Positions 17,870-27,055 of a stretch of DNA of 64,000 nucleotides are shown here, piece after piece. This DNA is from Tous-C4FEB sp044356555 (GTDB lineage Bacteria; Verrucomicrobiota; Verrucomicrobiia; Opitutales; Opitutaceae), in NCBI GenBank assembly GCA_044356555.1, contig JBIKWB010000009.1, positions 106,445 to 170,444 on the forward strand. Direction: 5' to 3'. The notes beneath the pieces are model-generated. The model was not told where the DNA came from. It saw only the letters and a program-made list of their open reading frames with translations, and made no database searches. Each line of letters begins with the position of its first letter. Positions within the stretch are counted from its first letter, which is position 1. The translations under genes were made by a program, and so were the position numbers.

Positions 17870-19525
17870 TTAGCCGGAATGGGCGAGACGCCACAGGGAA
17901 AAATAGAGCACGACCGCGAGCACGGAGACCACCACCGAGGCCACGCGCAGGCCACGCCACGGCGTGAGATCCACGGCGACGTCGGACGGCAGGCCGTCCC
18001 GCTTCGCGCTTGCGGCGGCGGGCGCAGCGGGGGCGAACCAACCGACGATCAACATGAATCCGCAGAGCAACAGGGTGTTGAGGGCGGCGAGATGGAGCCA
18101 GTGGATGTGCAACGAGGAAACGTCGAAACGCCCCAACCCGAGGAAACCATCACCCCAAAGGCAGTTCAGCAAAATCGACGTAAACACGCCGAGGATCATC
18201 GACACGTTGGCTGCCCAGGCAGGCACCCGTCGGCTGAACATACCGGTGACGACCACGGCGAGCAGGGGCAACTTAAAGGCGGACATGACCTGCTTCATCA
18301 TCGTGAAAATTCCCTCGGAAGAGCTGCCCAGCAGGCTGGCGGTGAGGATGGACACAAACACAATCACTATGGAGAAGAGCTTGCCCGCTCGGACCATCTC
18401 GCGGTCCGAAGCTCCAGGCCGGAGCCAGCCTCGATAAAGATCCAAACTGAACATGGTCGAGACACTGTGCAGTCCGCCGTTGAAAGAGCTGATCACGGAG
18501 CCGAGGAAAACCGCGGCGAACAAACCCACCAGATAGGGCGGCAGCACGGCGTCAACCAGCAGCGAATAAGCGAGGTCGCCGTTGCCAATCGCGGCGGCGC
18601 CGAACATTTCCGCCGCCATGATGCCAGGGATCACGAGGAAGAAAGGCCCCAGCAGCTTGAGGCCGGCGGTGGCTAGAATTCCCTTTTGGGCCTCGGCGAA
18701 GCTCTTCGCGCCGAAGGAGCGCTGCACGATCATCTGGTTCGTGCACCAGTAGAAGAGATTGATGAACAGCATGCCCGTGAAGAGCGTGTCGAACGGCACG
18801 TTTGAATCTGCCCCGCCTACCGGGTCGATCTTCACGGCTTGGTGCTGCAACATGCGGTTCATGCCGGCGAGGAAGTCGCCATCACCCAACTTGAAAAGCG
18901 CGAGCACCGGGATGAGCAGACCGCACACGAGCAAGCCGGCGCCGTAGAGCGTGTCGGACAGTGCCACCGCCTTCATGCCGCCGAAGAGCACGTAGCAGGT
19001 GCCGATGATGCCGATGCTCCACGCCATCAGCCGGAAGGAAGCCTCCTCGGAAATACCCAGCTGGGTATGCACGTGGAAAATCGTGCTCATGGCCAAGCCG
19101 CCCGAGTAGAGCACGAACGGCAGAATGTTGAGCGCGATTGTGATGATAAACACGATGCCCATAATCCGGCGCGCCGTAGCGTCGAAGCGCTGTTCAAGGA
19201 ACTGCGGCACCGTGGTGATGTTGCCGGACCAGTAGCGCGGAAGAAAATACCACGCCATCGCGATCAATGCGAACACCGGCACGACCTCCCACGCCATCAC
19301 GACCGCGCCGTGGATGGATGCCGCACCGTTCAGGCCGATGAGCTGCTCGGTGGAAAGGTTAGTCAGCAACAGAGCCATGGCCACTTGGATCCACGGCAAT
19401 TTCCGACCGGCGAGGAAGTAGGTTTGCGCGTCGCTATTGTCCTCGCGGCGGGTCTGCCACCACGAAATCAACGCCACCACGACGGTGAAAAAAAGAAATG
19501 AGCCGACGGCGAGCGGAAGATTCAT
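17870..19525 (-). CDS. Sodium/solute symporter (SSS family, SGLT-like)
   Basis: 551 residues, 13-14 transmembrane segments. Family features: YFLAGRKLPWIQVAMALLLTNLSTEQLIGLNG near the N-terminus, YVLFGGMKAVALSD, and AVFLGSVISSFNGGLHSVSTMFSLDLY. SGLT-like members in glycan loci import mono- or disaccharides with sodium. Starts 66 bp after the TonB receptor stop and ends 5 bp before the AraC start, so all are probably one transcript. Confidence 0.93.
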   Translation of the reverse strand: MNLPLAVGSFLFFTVVVALISWWQTRREDNSDAQTYFLAGRKLPWIQVAMALLLTNLSTEQLIGLNGAASIHGAVVMAWEVVPVFALIAMAWYFLPRYWSGNITTVPQFLEQRFDATARRIMGIVFIITIALNILPFVLYSGGLAMSTIFHVHTQLGISEEASFRLMAWSIGIIGTCYVLFGGMKAVALSDTLYGAGLLVCGLLIPVLALFKLGDGDFLAGMNRMLQHQAVKIDPVGGADSNVPFDTLFTGMLFINLFYWCTNQMIVQRSFGAKSFAEAQKGILATAGLKLLGPFFLVIPGIMAAEMFGAAAIGNGDLAYSLLVDAVLPPYLVGLFAAVFLGSVISSFNGGLHSVSTMFSLDLYRGWLRPGASDREMVRAGKLFSIVIVFVSILTASLLGSSSEGIFTMMKQVMSAFKLPLLAVVVTGMFSRRVPAWAANVSMILGVFTSILLNCLWGDGFLGLGRFDVSSLHIHWLHLAALNTLLLCGFMLIVGWFAPAAPAAASAKRDGLPSDVAVDLTPWRGLRVASVVVSVLAVVLYFSLWRLAHSG

Positions 19526-19591
19526 AGATGGGAATTCTAGCCGGGCCCCCGGCGGCCGGCCAGCGTCAGGTATTCTATAGGGGGATACTCA

Positions 19592-22474
19592 TCAGAAACT
19601 GAACTTGCTCGTGATGATCCACTCGAGGGGAGGATTGAACCGATAGGCCGTCAACACGCCGTCCCGAGCGGTGTTGATCCGGATGAAGGCATCATTGTTG
19701 AGGGCATTGTTAATATTCGTCTGCAAGGACCAGGCGACGGATTTACCCAGGATCTGAAGCTTCCGGCGGTAGGCGGCGTTAAGGTCGAGAAACACTTGCT
19801 CCGATCCGTAAGAAACGGTGCTCGTCACGGCTCCGCCCGGAGTTCCGGTGGCGCGATAACCATTGATCGGCCTGCCGGTGTAGCGCACGCCGCCGCCCAC
19901 GGTGATCCCCTTCAGGGCTCCTTGGGAGAATTCATAATTCGATACGAGATTCAGCTTGTGCTCCATCTGGCCGAGTGCGGGCCGCCCGTTGGCGAGCGTA
20001 AAGTCGGTGAATGTCCGGACATCGAGCGCCGCGAGCTGCGTGGCGATGGTGCCGACGCCAGTGCTCAGGGGCAGTGCCGCATTGGCCGCCCAAGTCGGGC
20101 GCCAAAAGGCGATGTAAGCAAAATCCTCTTGCCCGATGTTGGTCTGGGCGGATTTCGATTGGCTGTAATTGAGGAATACCCGCCAGTACGCCGTGGGGTT
20201 AGCCGTGAGTTCTACCTCGTAGCCTTGGGTGCGGTTGTCAAAGGTCCGGCCGGTGCCGGTTTGAACGGTGCCGCTCGGAACTTTTCCGGCCAAAGCGAGG
20301 GCGCTCCAGATCGGATTGATCGACGACGCAATGTTGCCGAAATCAAAATCCCTATCGGCGCTGGTTTGGAAATACTGCGCGGTGACGAAAAGCCGGTTCT
20401 TGAACAGATCCAGTTTAAATCCGATGTCTTGGCTCTTGCCTTTCGGTGTCGGCGGACGAGAGAACGCGGTCACATCTGAATTGGGGACATTCAGCCGCCC
20501 TCCAAAGCTGGGCAGGCCACTATTGCCGGCTTGGCTGTAGGTCAGACCGAGCCACTCGGTGGCTTGCAGCACGCCGCTGAAGGAAACACTGGAGGCGACC
20601 GTATTGATGGGCGTCTGGCTGCGCACGGGGCCAGGGATACCGGAAACAAAGCCGGCCACGGGCGTTAGCACCGACGTGGAGGCGTAGTCGTTGCGATCGT
20701 CGCGGCTGGTGCCAATGATGGTCTTAATCCGATCTTTCCAGAACGAGCTTTGCAGCATCCCGATCATGGTCTGGCTGTCGAAACTGTTGAGTATGCCGTT
20801 GACGTTAAACGGCACCAAAGCGGTCGTGTAAGTTCTCCCGCTGAGCGTTTCGGTAAACGTGCCCAAGGCCTGCCGGTTGTAAGGCGCCATCACGATATTA
20901 CGGCTTGGGCCAGCGAGGTCGACGTAGGTGCGGCGGAAGATGCGATTGTTGTTGTTGATGGCGCTGGTTAAGTTTGGCGCGTTGGGTGAAATGATTTGTT
21001 CACGGACCGCGATTTGAGACAGCTTCGTGAAGTCATATTGATAGACCCCGGCCAACGTGTGTTTGCCCCAGCGGCCGAAGTCCCGCGTGTAGGAAAGGAC
21101 CGACCGCAGTGAATCACCGCGGGTGTCAGCGAATCCGATCTGAGGCAGACCCTCGACGTAGGTTTTACCGACATTGGGGTTAACGGCGCCGGAAGGCAGG
21201 GTCGGGTTGGTGTCGACGATGATGGCCCGGGTGTTGGCGGTCTGCGGGTCCGAGTTCACCGTATGGCTGTCGGTGCGCATGCCGGCGATTTCCAGATTGA
21301 GGTTGGGGGTAAACGAGTGGGTCAGATAGGCCCCGAGACGGGCGTATTTCGCATCGAGACCAAATCCCGGCCCATAGACCGACGTCTCCTTGGGCAACAC
21401 ATTGAAATCAGACATGGGAACATTTTCGCCATCAATCGCCGTCCAAAGGGTGCTCCGGGTTTTGTTGACCCAATTGGTCACGGCGCCCGAGGCCGTGTCC
21501 AAAACCAAGTAGGGCGTGTTGTTGGCCGCGACCCCCGAGATTTGCTGCGCAGCATTGATGGCGCCGACGTTGCGTCCGGCGGCCGCCCAGCGGGTGTAGG
21601 CATCATAGGCCGTGATGGAACGGATGGTCCGCTTATTGAGGTCCGCCTTCTCCAGATCGAAATTGAACTCGGTTTTCTGCCCCACGCGCCATTTCCCGGT
21701 GAGATAGGCACGTTCCGAGTCGCTGAACTCATAGTTGCGCCAGCTGCCGCGTTGTTCCTTCACTGCGGCGACCCGGAGCGAAAGGTGTTCGCCGATCGCC
21801 TGATTGTAGTCGGCCTCTTGGCGTAGCCCCCCCTCCGAACGACCCTGCACGCCAGCCGAGAAAGCGTTTTTTCCCAGCAGCGCCCGTTTGTTCGTCACAT
21901 TGATGAGACCTCCGGGTGAGCCGATGCCGAATAGAATCGAATTCGGGCCGCGGGCCTGGTCAATACGCTCCGTGCTAAAGGTGTCGGCCGGAAGATCGGA
22001 TTTGAAAAAATTCACCGCGACGGTGCCACCTGAAAGACCTCTCATGCGCAATTGTCGCGTGCTGTTACTCGCAAGAAAGTTCTGCCCCGGACCGGCGTTC
22101 TCACCGAAGTCGTACTCGGTGCTGAGCATGTAGCGCGCGAGATCGTCGGTGTTCGTGATGCCGACGTCGTTGAGAAATTCTGCGGTGAAGGCGGTGGTGG
22201 GTGCGGCGACGTCCTTGAGATTTGTCCTCAGTCGGCTGCCACCCAAGGTCGATTGCGCCTGATAGCCACGATCCAAAGTCGACGTGACGGTGAACGGAGT
22301 GAGCTCCACCACTTCCGCCGCGGTGGCAGTCTTGGGATCATCTTTCAGCGAGGCCGGAGCGGAGGAATTCGCGACCGCTTGGGCGCAGGCGACGGAGGCT
22401 AACCCTGGCAGACAAAGCAGAAGCGCTAACGGGAACCGACGCGAGATGACAGGTGTCGAGGAACAAATCAGCAT
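19592..22474 (-). CDS. TonB-dependent outer-membrane receptor 1
   Basis: About 960 residues from ATG 22474; this start gives a clean signal peptide (FPLALLLCLPGLASVACAQ) and leaves the conserved 34-bp site at 22544-22577 upstream rather than inside the gene. TonB-box-like VVELTPFTVTS, then GYQAQSTLGGSRLRTNLKDV, plug domain (LARYMLSTEYDF, RGPNSILFGIGSPGGLINV) and a 22-strand-type barrel ending WIITSKFSF with terminal Phe. No SusD partner is encoded. First gene of the minus-strand run to the sulfatase at 15 kb; likely imports a sulfated oligosaccharide. Confidence 0.94.
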   Translation of the reverse strand: MLICSSTPVISRRFPLALLLCLPGLASVACAQAVANSSAPASLKDDPKTATAAEVVELTPFTVTSTLDRGYQAQSTLGGSRLRTNLKDVAAPTTAFTAEFLNDVGITNTDDLARYMLSTEYDFGENAGPGQNFLASNSTRQLRMRGLSGGTVAVNFFKSDLPADTFSTERIDQARGPNSILFGIGSPGGLINVTNKRALLGKNAFSAGVQGRSEGGLRQEADYNQAIGEHLSLRVAAVKEQRGSWRNYEFSDSERAYLTGKWRVGQKTEFNFDLEKADLNKRTIRSITAYDAYTRWAAAGRNVGAINAAQQISGVAANNTPYLVLDTASGAVTNWVNKTRSTLWTAIDGENVPMSDFNVLPKETSVYGPGFGLDAKYARLGAYLTHSFTPNLNLEIAGMRTDSHTVNSDPQTANTRAIIVDTNPTLPSGAVNPNVGKTYVEGLPQIGFADTRGDSLRSVLSYTRDFGRWGKHTLAGVYQYDFTKLSQIAVREQIISPNAPNLTSAINNNNRIFRRTYVDLAGPSRNIVMAPYNRQALGTFTETLSGRTYTTALVPFNVNGILNSFDSQTMIGMLQSSFWKDRIKTIIGTSRDDRNDYASTSVLTPVAGFVSGIPGPVRSQTPINTVASSVSFSGVLQATEWLGLTYSQAGNSGLPSFGGRLNVPNSDVTAFSRPPTPKGKSQDIGFKLDLFKNRLFVTAQYFQTSADRDFDFGNIASSINPIWSALALAGKVPSGTVQTGTGRTFDNRTQGYEVELTANPTAYWRVFLNYSQSKSAQTNIGQEDFAYIAFWRPTWAANAALPLSTGVGTIATQLAALDVRTFTDFTLANGRPALGQMEHKLNLVSNYEFSQGALKGITVGGGVRYTGRPINGYRATGTPGGAVTSTVSYGSEQVFLDLNAAYRRKLQILGKSVAWSLQTNINNALNNDAFIRINTARDGVLTAYRFNPPLEWIITSKFSF

Positions 22475-22543
22475 GGTAGCAGGGGGTTTGGCGAAACGGG
22501 GAACGAAGCCAGAGGTAAGATACGGACAGCCCAACGCATCGGA

Positions 22544-22577
22544 CATAGACGAATTCCGCATCAATCTGGACTTTTTG
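22544..22577 (-). promoter_or_regulatory. Bipartite 34-bp site, copy A (upstream of TonB receptor 1)
   Basis: Minus-strand order: CAAAAAGTCCAG, 6 nt, GCGGAA, 3 nt, GTCTATG. The two GTC triplets are exactly 21 bp apart. It ends 69 nt before the receptor ATG. Same layout as copies B, C and D; 21 bp (two helical turns) between direct half-sites is how many AraC proteins bind. Confidence 0.72.
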
Positions 22578-22662
22578 AGCTACACCCGGACATGGCCCAG
22601 TCGGCTGGTTTTTGGCTAGACATCAATACGGACCTCTCGCCGCTCCGCTCAAGTCGTGTAGA

Positions 22663-22696
22663 CAAAAAGTCCAGCGAGGCATGCGGAATGTCTATG
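22663..22696 (+). promoter_or_regulatory. Bipartite 34-bp site, copy B (toward glycosidase gene)
   Basis: Plus-strand order: CAAAAAGTCCAG, 8 nt, GCGGAA, 1 nt, GTCTATG, with GTC-to-GTC spacing of 21 bp. It is inverted relative to copy A, 85 bp away, and points to the plus-strand gene at 23147 (450 bp downstream). Confidence 0.72.
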
Positions 22697-23146
22697 GGAT
22701 CGCAGCGCACTAACGACTACCCTCTGCTCTGAAATTATTGGCAACCGCTGCCGTGCAGTTTGCGCTCCTCCATTTCTTTCTCCGTCCACCGCTACCGGTT
22801 TTTTGCCCCTCCGAAGAACCGAGGCCGCTCGCCCTACTATGGCCCCCCATCACCCCTGCCTCACCGAGTTGCTCCTGGCGCCGATCGCGCCACTGGGTGC
22901 GGTTTCGTCGTCACCGCCCAGCGCCCGCCCGCCGGCTGCATCCATCCCCAGCGCTCCAACCGTGGAACGGTCTCCTTTCATGGTTAACGCAGGCGGGCAA
23001 CAACGGTCTCGCCAACCCGGGAACGCGGAAGGTTCGCGGTATCAGCACGACGGCGGCGACGCCGCATTTCTTCCCGGTTGCGCCGTCGATGTGAAATTTT
23101 GTTCGCCCCGCTCCGCGACGGCGCCAGGCGCGGCCCTCCCTCTATC
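22697..23146. other. Long leader/intergenic region, no gene recognised
   Basis: 450 bp between copy B and the glycosidase-like start. It holds only proline/arginine-rich open frames without a credible start or family, and reads as a long 5' leader or decayed sequence. Confidence 0.5.
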
Positions 23147-24796
23147 ATGAAAACAATAATGGTTGTATGTCTGTTCGTCGCGGTGGCGACCGGGGTTGCG
23201 GCGGAAGCGAAACCGGGCTACGGAATATCCAGCTGGGCGGGGTGGAAGCCGGGGCAGATTTCGCAGGCGGAATGCCCGGAGCTGCGCAGCGTACCGCTCA
23301 TTCTGAAATGGGATTCGCTGGAGCCAACCGCGGGGCGCTACGCGTTCGCGGAAGAACTCGGCCGACCGTTGAAAGCGGCATATGAAGGCGGGCTTTATTT
23401 AACCCTGATGATCTGGGTTGGCCCCGCGGCACCTGAATGGATCTACCAAAACGGAGTTCCGCGGGTGATCACGAACCGGAACGTCAATGCGCTGGGTCAA
23501 AAGACCGATGGGCAGAAAGAATATCCCTACTATCTGCATCCAGAATATAAAAAGCGTTTCATGGGGCTGATTGATGCCTTCGGCAAATATGTCTCCGCCC
23601 TGCCGCCAGCACTGCGCGCGCGCATTGTGTTTGTGCAGTGCGCGGAGGGATCCACCGGCGACGGCCAGCCTTATAAGGGCAAACCGCTCGATCAAAAATA
23701 TGCCATCTCCGATGAAGTGTGGAACGACTTCCGACTGGAAGCATGGAAGCGCTACCGGGACGCCGTGCCCGGAATCCCGATCCTGGTAAACTCCGACGCC
23801 AACGGCGGTTTGGAAACCCAATGGCTGCTGGAGAACATGGATGTCATCGCCCTGAAGCAGGGCATGTTCAGTCACGGCTTCCAAGTTAGCGATAACGGCG
23901 AGCGGCTGGCCAAGTTCCAGGCGTTGGAAGCCGCGGCGAAACAACGCGGCAAGCCGGTGCTCACCCGCGGCGAGATGGACGGCGAGTTGTTTGAAATGGG
24001 CTGGTCGAAACGCAACATTCCGCAGGCCCTTTACTGGTCGGGGATCTTCGCGACCCATTGCGGTTTGGATATCTGGAACGTGCCCTACCAGGCATTGAAG
24101 GACAGGGCGAATTGGCCGGCCGGCGCCTTCTTCAACAAATATGCCGGGCACAAGGATCCGGCAACCGCCCCGGCCGCCTTTTGTGCCCTGCGCGACGGGC
24201 TCGACGCCTCCGACTTCAACCGCTTCCCGGCCGCGGAATTCGGCGGAAAGCCGGGCCAGAAAAAAGACGTGGATCGTTACCTCCGCATCACCAAAGCCTA
24301 CGCCAGCTACGGCGCGCTTATGGCCGATCCCGAAAAGGCAATCGGCGGCGGCATGATCAACCGCAAGAGCAGCGGACCCAACGATGCGGGCTGGGATATT
24401 TTGTCAGGCAACTACTCCCGCTTCCTGACGCAGATCGACCCGGGCTCCGGCGATGTGGGTCGATGGAACATCGACGAGTCCATCTATGGGCGCTTTGGCC
24501 GCGCCTTTGAGCATCAGTCCGGCAAAAAGCAGCTGCGCTTCCAACTCGACCCGGGCTTTGCGGCCAAGCAGGTGAAGGTGCGCGTCACCTATCTCGACCA
24601 AGGGACGGGAGCCTGGTCGGTCGGACTCCCGGGAAAAGAGGGTGCCACACGTGTTAAGAATACCAACAGCGGCGAGTGGCGCACCCAGGTGGTCTCATTA
24701 TCCGGAGTGACGGAACTGGTGCTAAACTATGAATCGGGGGACAATACCCTCTTCCATCTGCTTGAGGTAGAGCGCGCGGCGTCGCACGCAAAATGA
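23147..24796 (+). CDS. Exported TIM-barrel glycoside hydrolase-like protein
   Basis: 549 residues from ATG 23147, signal peptide MKTIMVVCLFVAVATGVAAEA. Residues 20-400 look like a clan GH-A type barrel: strand-like LILKWDSLEPTAGRYAF, LYLTLMIWVG, a candidate acid/base Glu in VFVQCAEGSTGDG and a candidate nucleophile Glu in PVLTRGEMDGELF. The last ~120 residues (GDVGRWNIDESIYGRFGRAF, VKVRVTYLDQG) form a beta-sandwich-like domain. Catalytic roles are inferred from position only; no GH family number can be given. Base composition is lower in GC than the core genes, suggesting transfer. Its stop overlaps the next start (ATGA). Confidence 0.72.
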   Translation: MKTIMVVCLFVAVATGVAAEAKPGYGISSWAGWKPGQISQAECPELRSVPLILKWDSLEPTAGRYAFAEELGRPLKAAYEGGLYLTLMIWVGPAAPEWIYQNGVPRVITNRNVNALGQKTDGQKEYPYYLHPEYKKRFMGLIDAFGKYVSALPPALRARIVFVQCAEGSTGDGQPYKGKPLDQKYAISDEVWNDFRLEAWKRYRDAVPGIPILVNSDANGGLETQWLLENMDVIALKQGMFSHGFQVSDNGERLAKFQALEAAAKQRGKPVLTRGEMDGELFEMGWSKRNIPQALYWSGIFATHCGLDIWNVPYQALKDRANWPAGAFFNKYAGHKDPATAPAAFCALRDGLDASDFNRFPAAEFGGKPGQKKDVDRYLRITKAYASYGALMADPEKAIGGGMINRKSSGPNDAGWDILSGNYSRFLTQIDPGSGDVGRWNIDESIYGRFGRAFEHQSGKKQLRFQLDPGFAAKQVKVRVTYLDQGTGAWSVGLPGKEGATRVKNTNSGEWRTQVVSLSGVTELVLNYESGDNTLFHLLEVERAASHAK

Positions 24797-25260
24797 AACG
24801 GCCTCTTCTTCTCCTCGCCGTTGTGCTGCTGGCTCTGCTCGCCGCCGCCAATTCAAAGCCCAACGTCCTGCTCATCCGTTCGGATGACCATGGCTGTCCG
24901 CACGTCGGCGGCTACGGGAGCAACGGCATTATGACGCCGAACCTCGACCCGTTCGCCGCCGAGGGCATGCGCTTCGATCGCGCCGATGTGATCAGCCCGC
25001 AATGGGCTCCGTCGCGCGCGCAGCTGCACCGGGCGCTCGCCGGTGGCGATCGCGATGTCGCGCTTCGCATCGCCCCTGCCGCTCGAGTTCAAGCCGTATC
25101 CCGAGGCGTCGCGGGCGGGCGGCCGGCTGGTTCACCGGGGCCGCGGGGCGAATGGATCACAGGGACGGCGCAAACGTGAGCGTGGCGGAATCACAGACCG
25201 TGTTTGATCAGCATAAACTAATCACGTTTCCCGACCGCCTCAACTACGTGAAGACGGGCC
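24793..25260 (+). pseudogene. Decayed exported sulfatase (frameshifts, active-site Cys lost)
   Basis: Begins with a good signal peptide (MKRPLLLLAVVLLALLAAA) and a sulfatase N-terminus (PNVLLIRSDDHG, TPNLDPFAAEGMRFDRA). The active-site segment reads SPQWAPSR: the Cys that should become formylglycine is Trp (TGG at 25003). Homology then moves to another frame near 25025 (GRSPVAIAMSRFASPLPLEFKPYPEA) and again near 25115 (GWFTGAAGRMDH, LITFPDRLNYVKTG), and the last two thirds are missing. ATG overlaps the preceding stop, so it was once coupled to the glycosidase-like gene. Confidence 0.85.
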
Positions 25261-25342
25261 ACGGCACGGGTCTCTCCCCGTCGTGGCGTCGGCCCTGCCG
25301 GCGACCCGGCCCAATCTCGCAACGCATTCCTTTCAACCAACT

Positions 25343-26869
25343 ATGAAAAAACTCCTGCCCCTTTTCGGCTCCGCTGTTTTTCTCTCATTGGCGCTGACCC
25401 TGTCCGTCGCTGCGGCGGAAGCGTCGCCGCCTTCGCCAACCGCTCCCGGCAAGAGCTACAACGTGATCTTTATCGCGGTGGACGATTTGAACGACTGGAT
25501 TGGCGCTTTCGGTGGCCACCCGCAGGCAATTACGCCCAACCTAGATCGGCTGGCCAACGAGCGGGCGATGGTAATGAACAAGGCGTATGCCGCCTCTACC
25601 GTCTGCTGCCCGAGCCGCTCGGCGCTGCTCACCGGCAAGCGACCTTCCTCGACCGGGGTCTACGGCAACACCCACAATCTAAAAAAAGCGCCCAAGGCCA
25701 AGGACCTGGTGACCTTGCCGGAATACTTCGGGAAACACGGCTATCACACGCTCTCCACCGGTAAGATTTTCCACAAGCACGCCACCCCAAACGGTCTGGA
25801 TGAAGGCCAGTGGGCGTTTCATGAATTCGGCACACCTGAAAGCCGCGGAGGCACGGGAGGAATGCTGTGGCAGAAACAACCCGTCGCGACCGAGAGCGGC
25901 GAAAAAGGTGACGAGTTCCGTTGGGGGGCGATCAAGGGCCCGGTAGAAAACACCAAGGACTACGTGGCCAGCAAATGGGCCGCAGAGCAGCTCCAACGTG
26001 ACTTTGACGGCAAACCGTTTTTCTTGGCCCTGGGTCTCTCCAAACCGCATCTGCCTTGGGAGGTGCCGCAGCAGTTTTTCGATCTGTATCCCCTCGATAA
26101 ACTGAAACCGGTCGAGATCGTGCGCGACGACCTCGATGACATCGTCGGCAAAAACGGTAAGCCGATCTTCGGCCCGGATTCACGGTTTCTCGCGGCGGAC
26201 CGCGCCAACCTGCATCTCGAGGCCCAGCAGGCCTACCTGGCCAACGTAAGCTATGTCGATTATTGTCTCGGCGTGCTGTTCGATGCTTTGGCGAAAAGCA
26301 AATATGCCGACAACACGATCATCATGCTCTGGGGCGACCACGGCTGGCATCTCGGCGAAAAGCTGAAATATGGAAAGACCGACCTTTGGGAAGAGTCGAA
26401 CCGCGTCCCCCTCATCGTCCGCGTGCCCGGCCTGACGCCAAACGGCTTCAAGTGCGATGGCGTGGTCAATCTTTTGGATATGTATCCCACGCTGATCGAA
26501 CTATGCGGCTTGCCGGCGAATCCGGAAAATGAAGGACGTAGTTTCGCCCCGCTGCTTAAGAATCCGACGATGGCGTGGAATCAGCCGACGCTCACCACCT
26601 ATAACTTTAACAATCACTCACTCACCGACGGGCGCTATCGTTACACGTGGTATGGCGGTAAAGCGGACGGTGCCGAGGAACTCTACGATCACGCCACCGA
26701 TCCCCTTGAGCGAAAGAACCTGGCCGCGAATCCCGCCTCGCAGGAAATCATCGCCCGCTTCAAACCTCATTTGCCCGCTCACAATGAGCCCGCTGCCCCC
26801 AGGAACAACCCGGGCGACGGCGACAAAAGAGCCCAACGCAAAGGCGGCAAAGCCAAACAGAAATCCTAG
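25343..26869 (+). CDS. Exported sulfatase, iduronate-2-sulfatase-like
   Basis: 508 residues from ATG 25343, signal peptide MKKLLPLFGSAVFLSLALTLSVAAA. Active site CCPSR with the formylglycine Cys at 88, metal ligands AVDDLNDW (Asp47/48) and LWGDHGWHLGE, substrate-side Lys in KTDLWEE. HVLPxEV-like KPHLPWEVPQQFFDLY and FHEFGTP match the iduronate-2-sulfatase-like branch (S1_7 type). The C-terminus is a basic tail (KRAQRKGGKAKQKS). Needs a formylglycine-generating enzyme encoded elsewhere. Confidence 0.92.
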   Translation: MKKLLPLFGSAVFLSLALTLSVAAAEASPPSPTAPGKSYNVIFIAVDDLNDWIGAFGGHPQAITPNLDRLANERAMVMNKAYAASTVCCPSRSALLTGKRPSSTGVYGNTHNLKKAPKAKDLVTLPEYFGKHGYHTLSTGKIFHKHATPNGLDEGQWAFHEFGTPESRGGTGGMLWQKQPVATESGEKGDEFRWGAIKGPVENTKDYVASKWAAEQLQRDFDGKPFFLALGLSKPHLPWEVPQQFFDLYPLDKLKPVEIVRDDLDDIVGKNGKPIFGPDSRFLAADRANLHLEAQQAYLANVSYVDYCLGVLFDALAKSKYADNTIIMLWGDHGWHLGEKLKYGKTDLWEESNRVPLIVRVPGLTPNGFKCDGVVNLLDMYPTLIELCGLPANPENEGRSFAPLLKNPTMAWNQPTLTTYNFNNHSLTDGRYRYTWYGGKADGAEELYDHATDPLERKNLAANPASQEIIARFKPHLPAHNEPAAPRNNPGDGDKRAQRKGGKAKQKS

Positions 26870-27055
26870 ATATTTTCTGCATCACGCCCGGCCGTTTCTT
26901 AATCACTTAAATTCGGGATTTCCATGACACACCTATCTTACACCGGGACGACTTCGTGGATCGCTCCGGCGGCCGGAGTCTTGAAGAAATCCACCGGCCT
27001 CGGTCACACCGGAGTCCCCGCCCTCAGCTCAAAATCTCCACGATCCCATCCCCCT

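Noticed and set aside
22738..23094. 118-codon open frame before the glycosidase-like gene
   Set aside because: Low-complexity Pro/Arg composition, no signal or family, lies in the leader.
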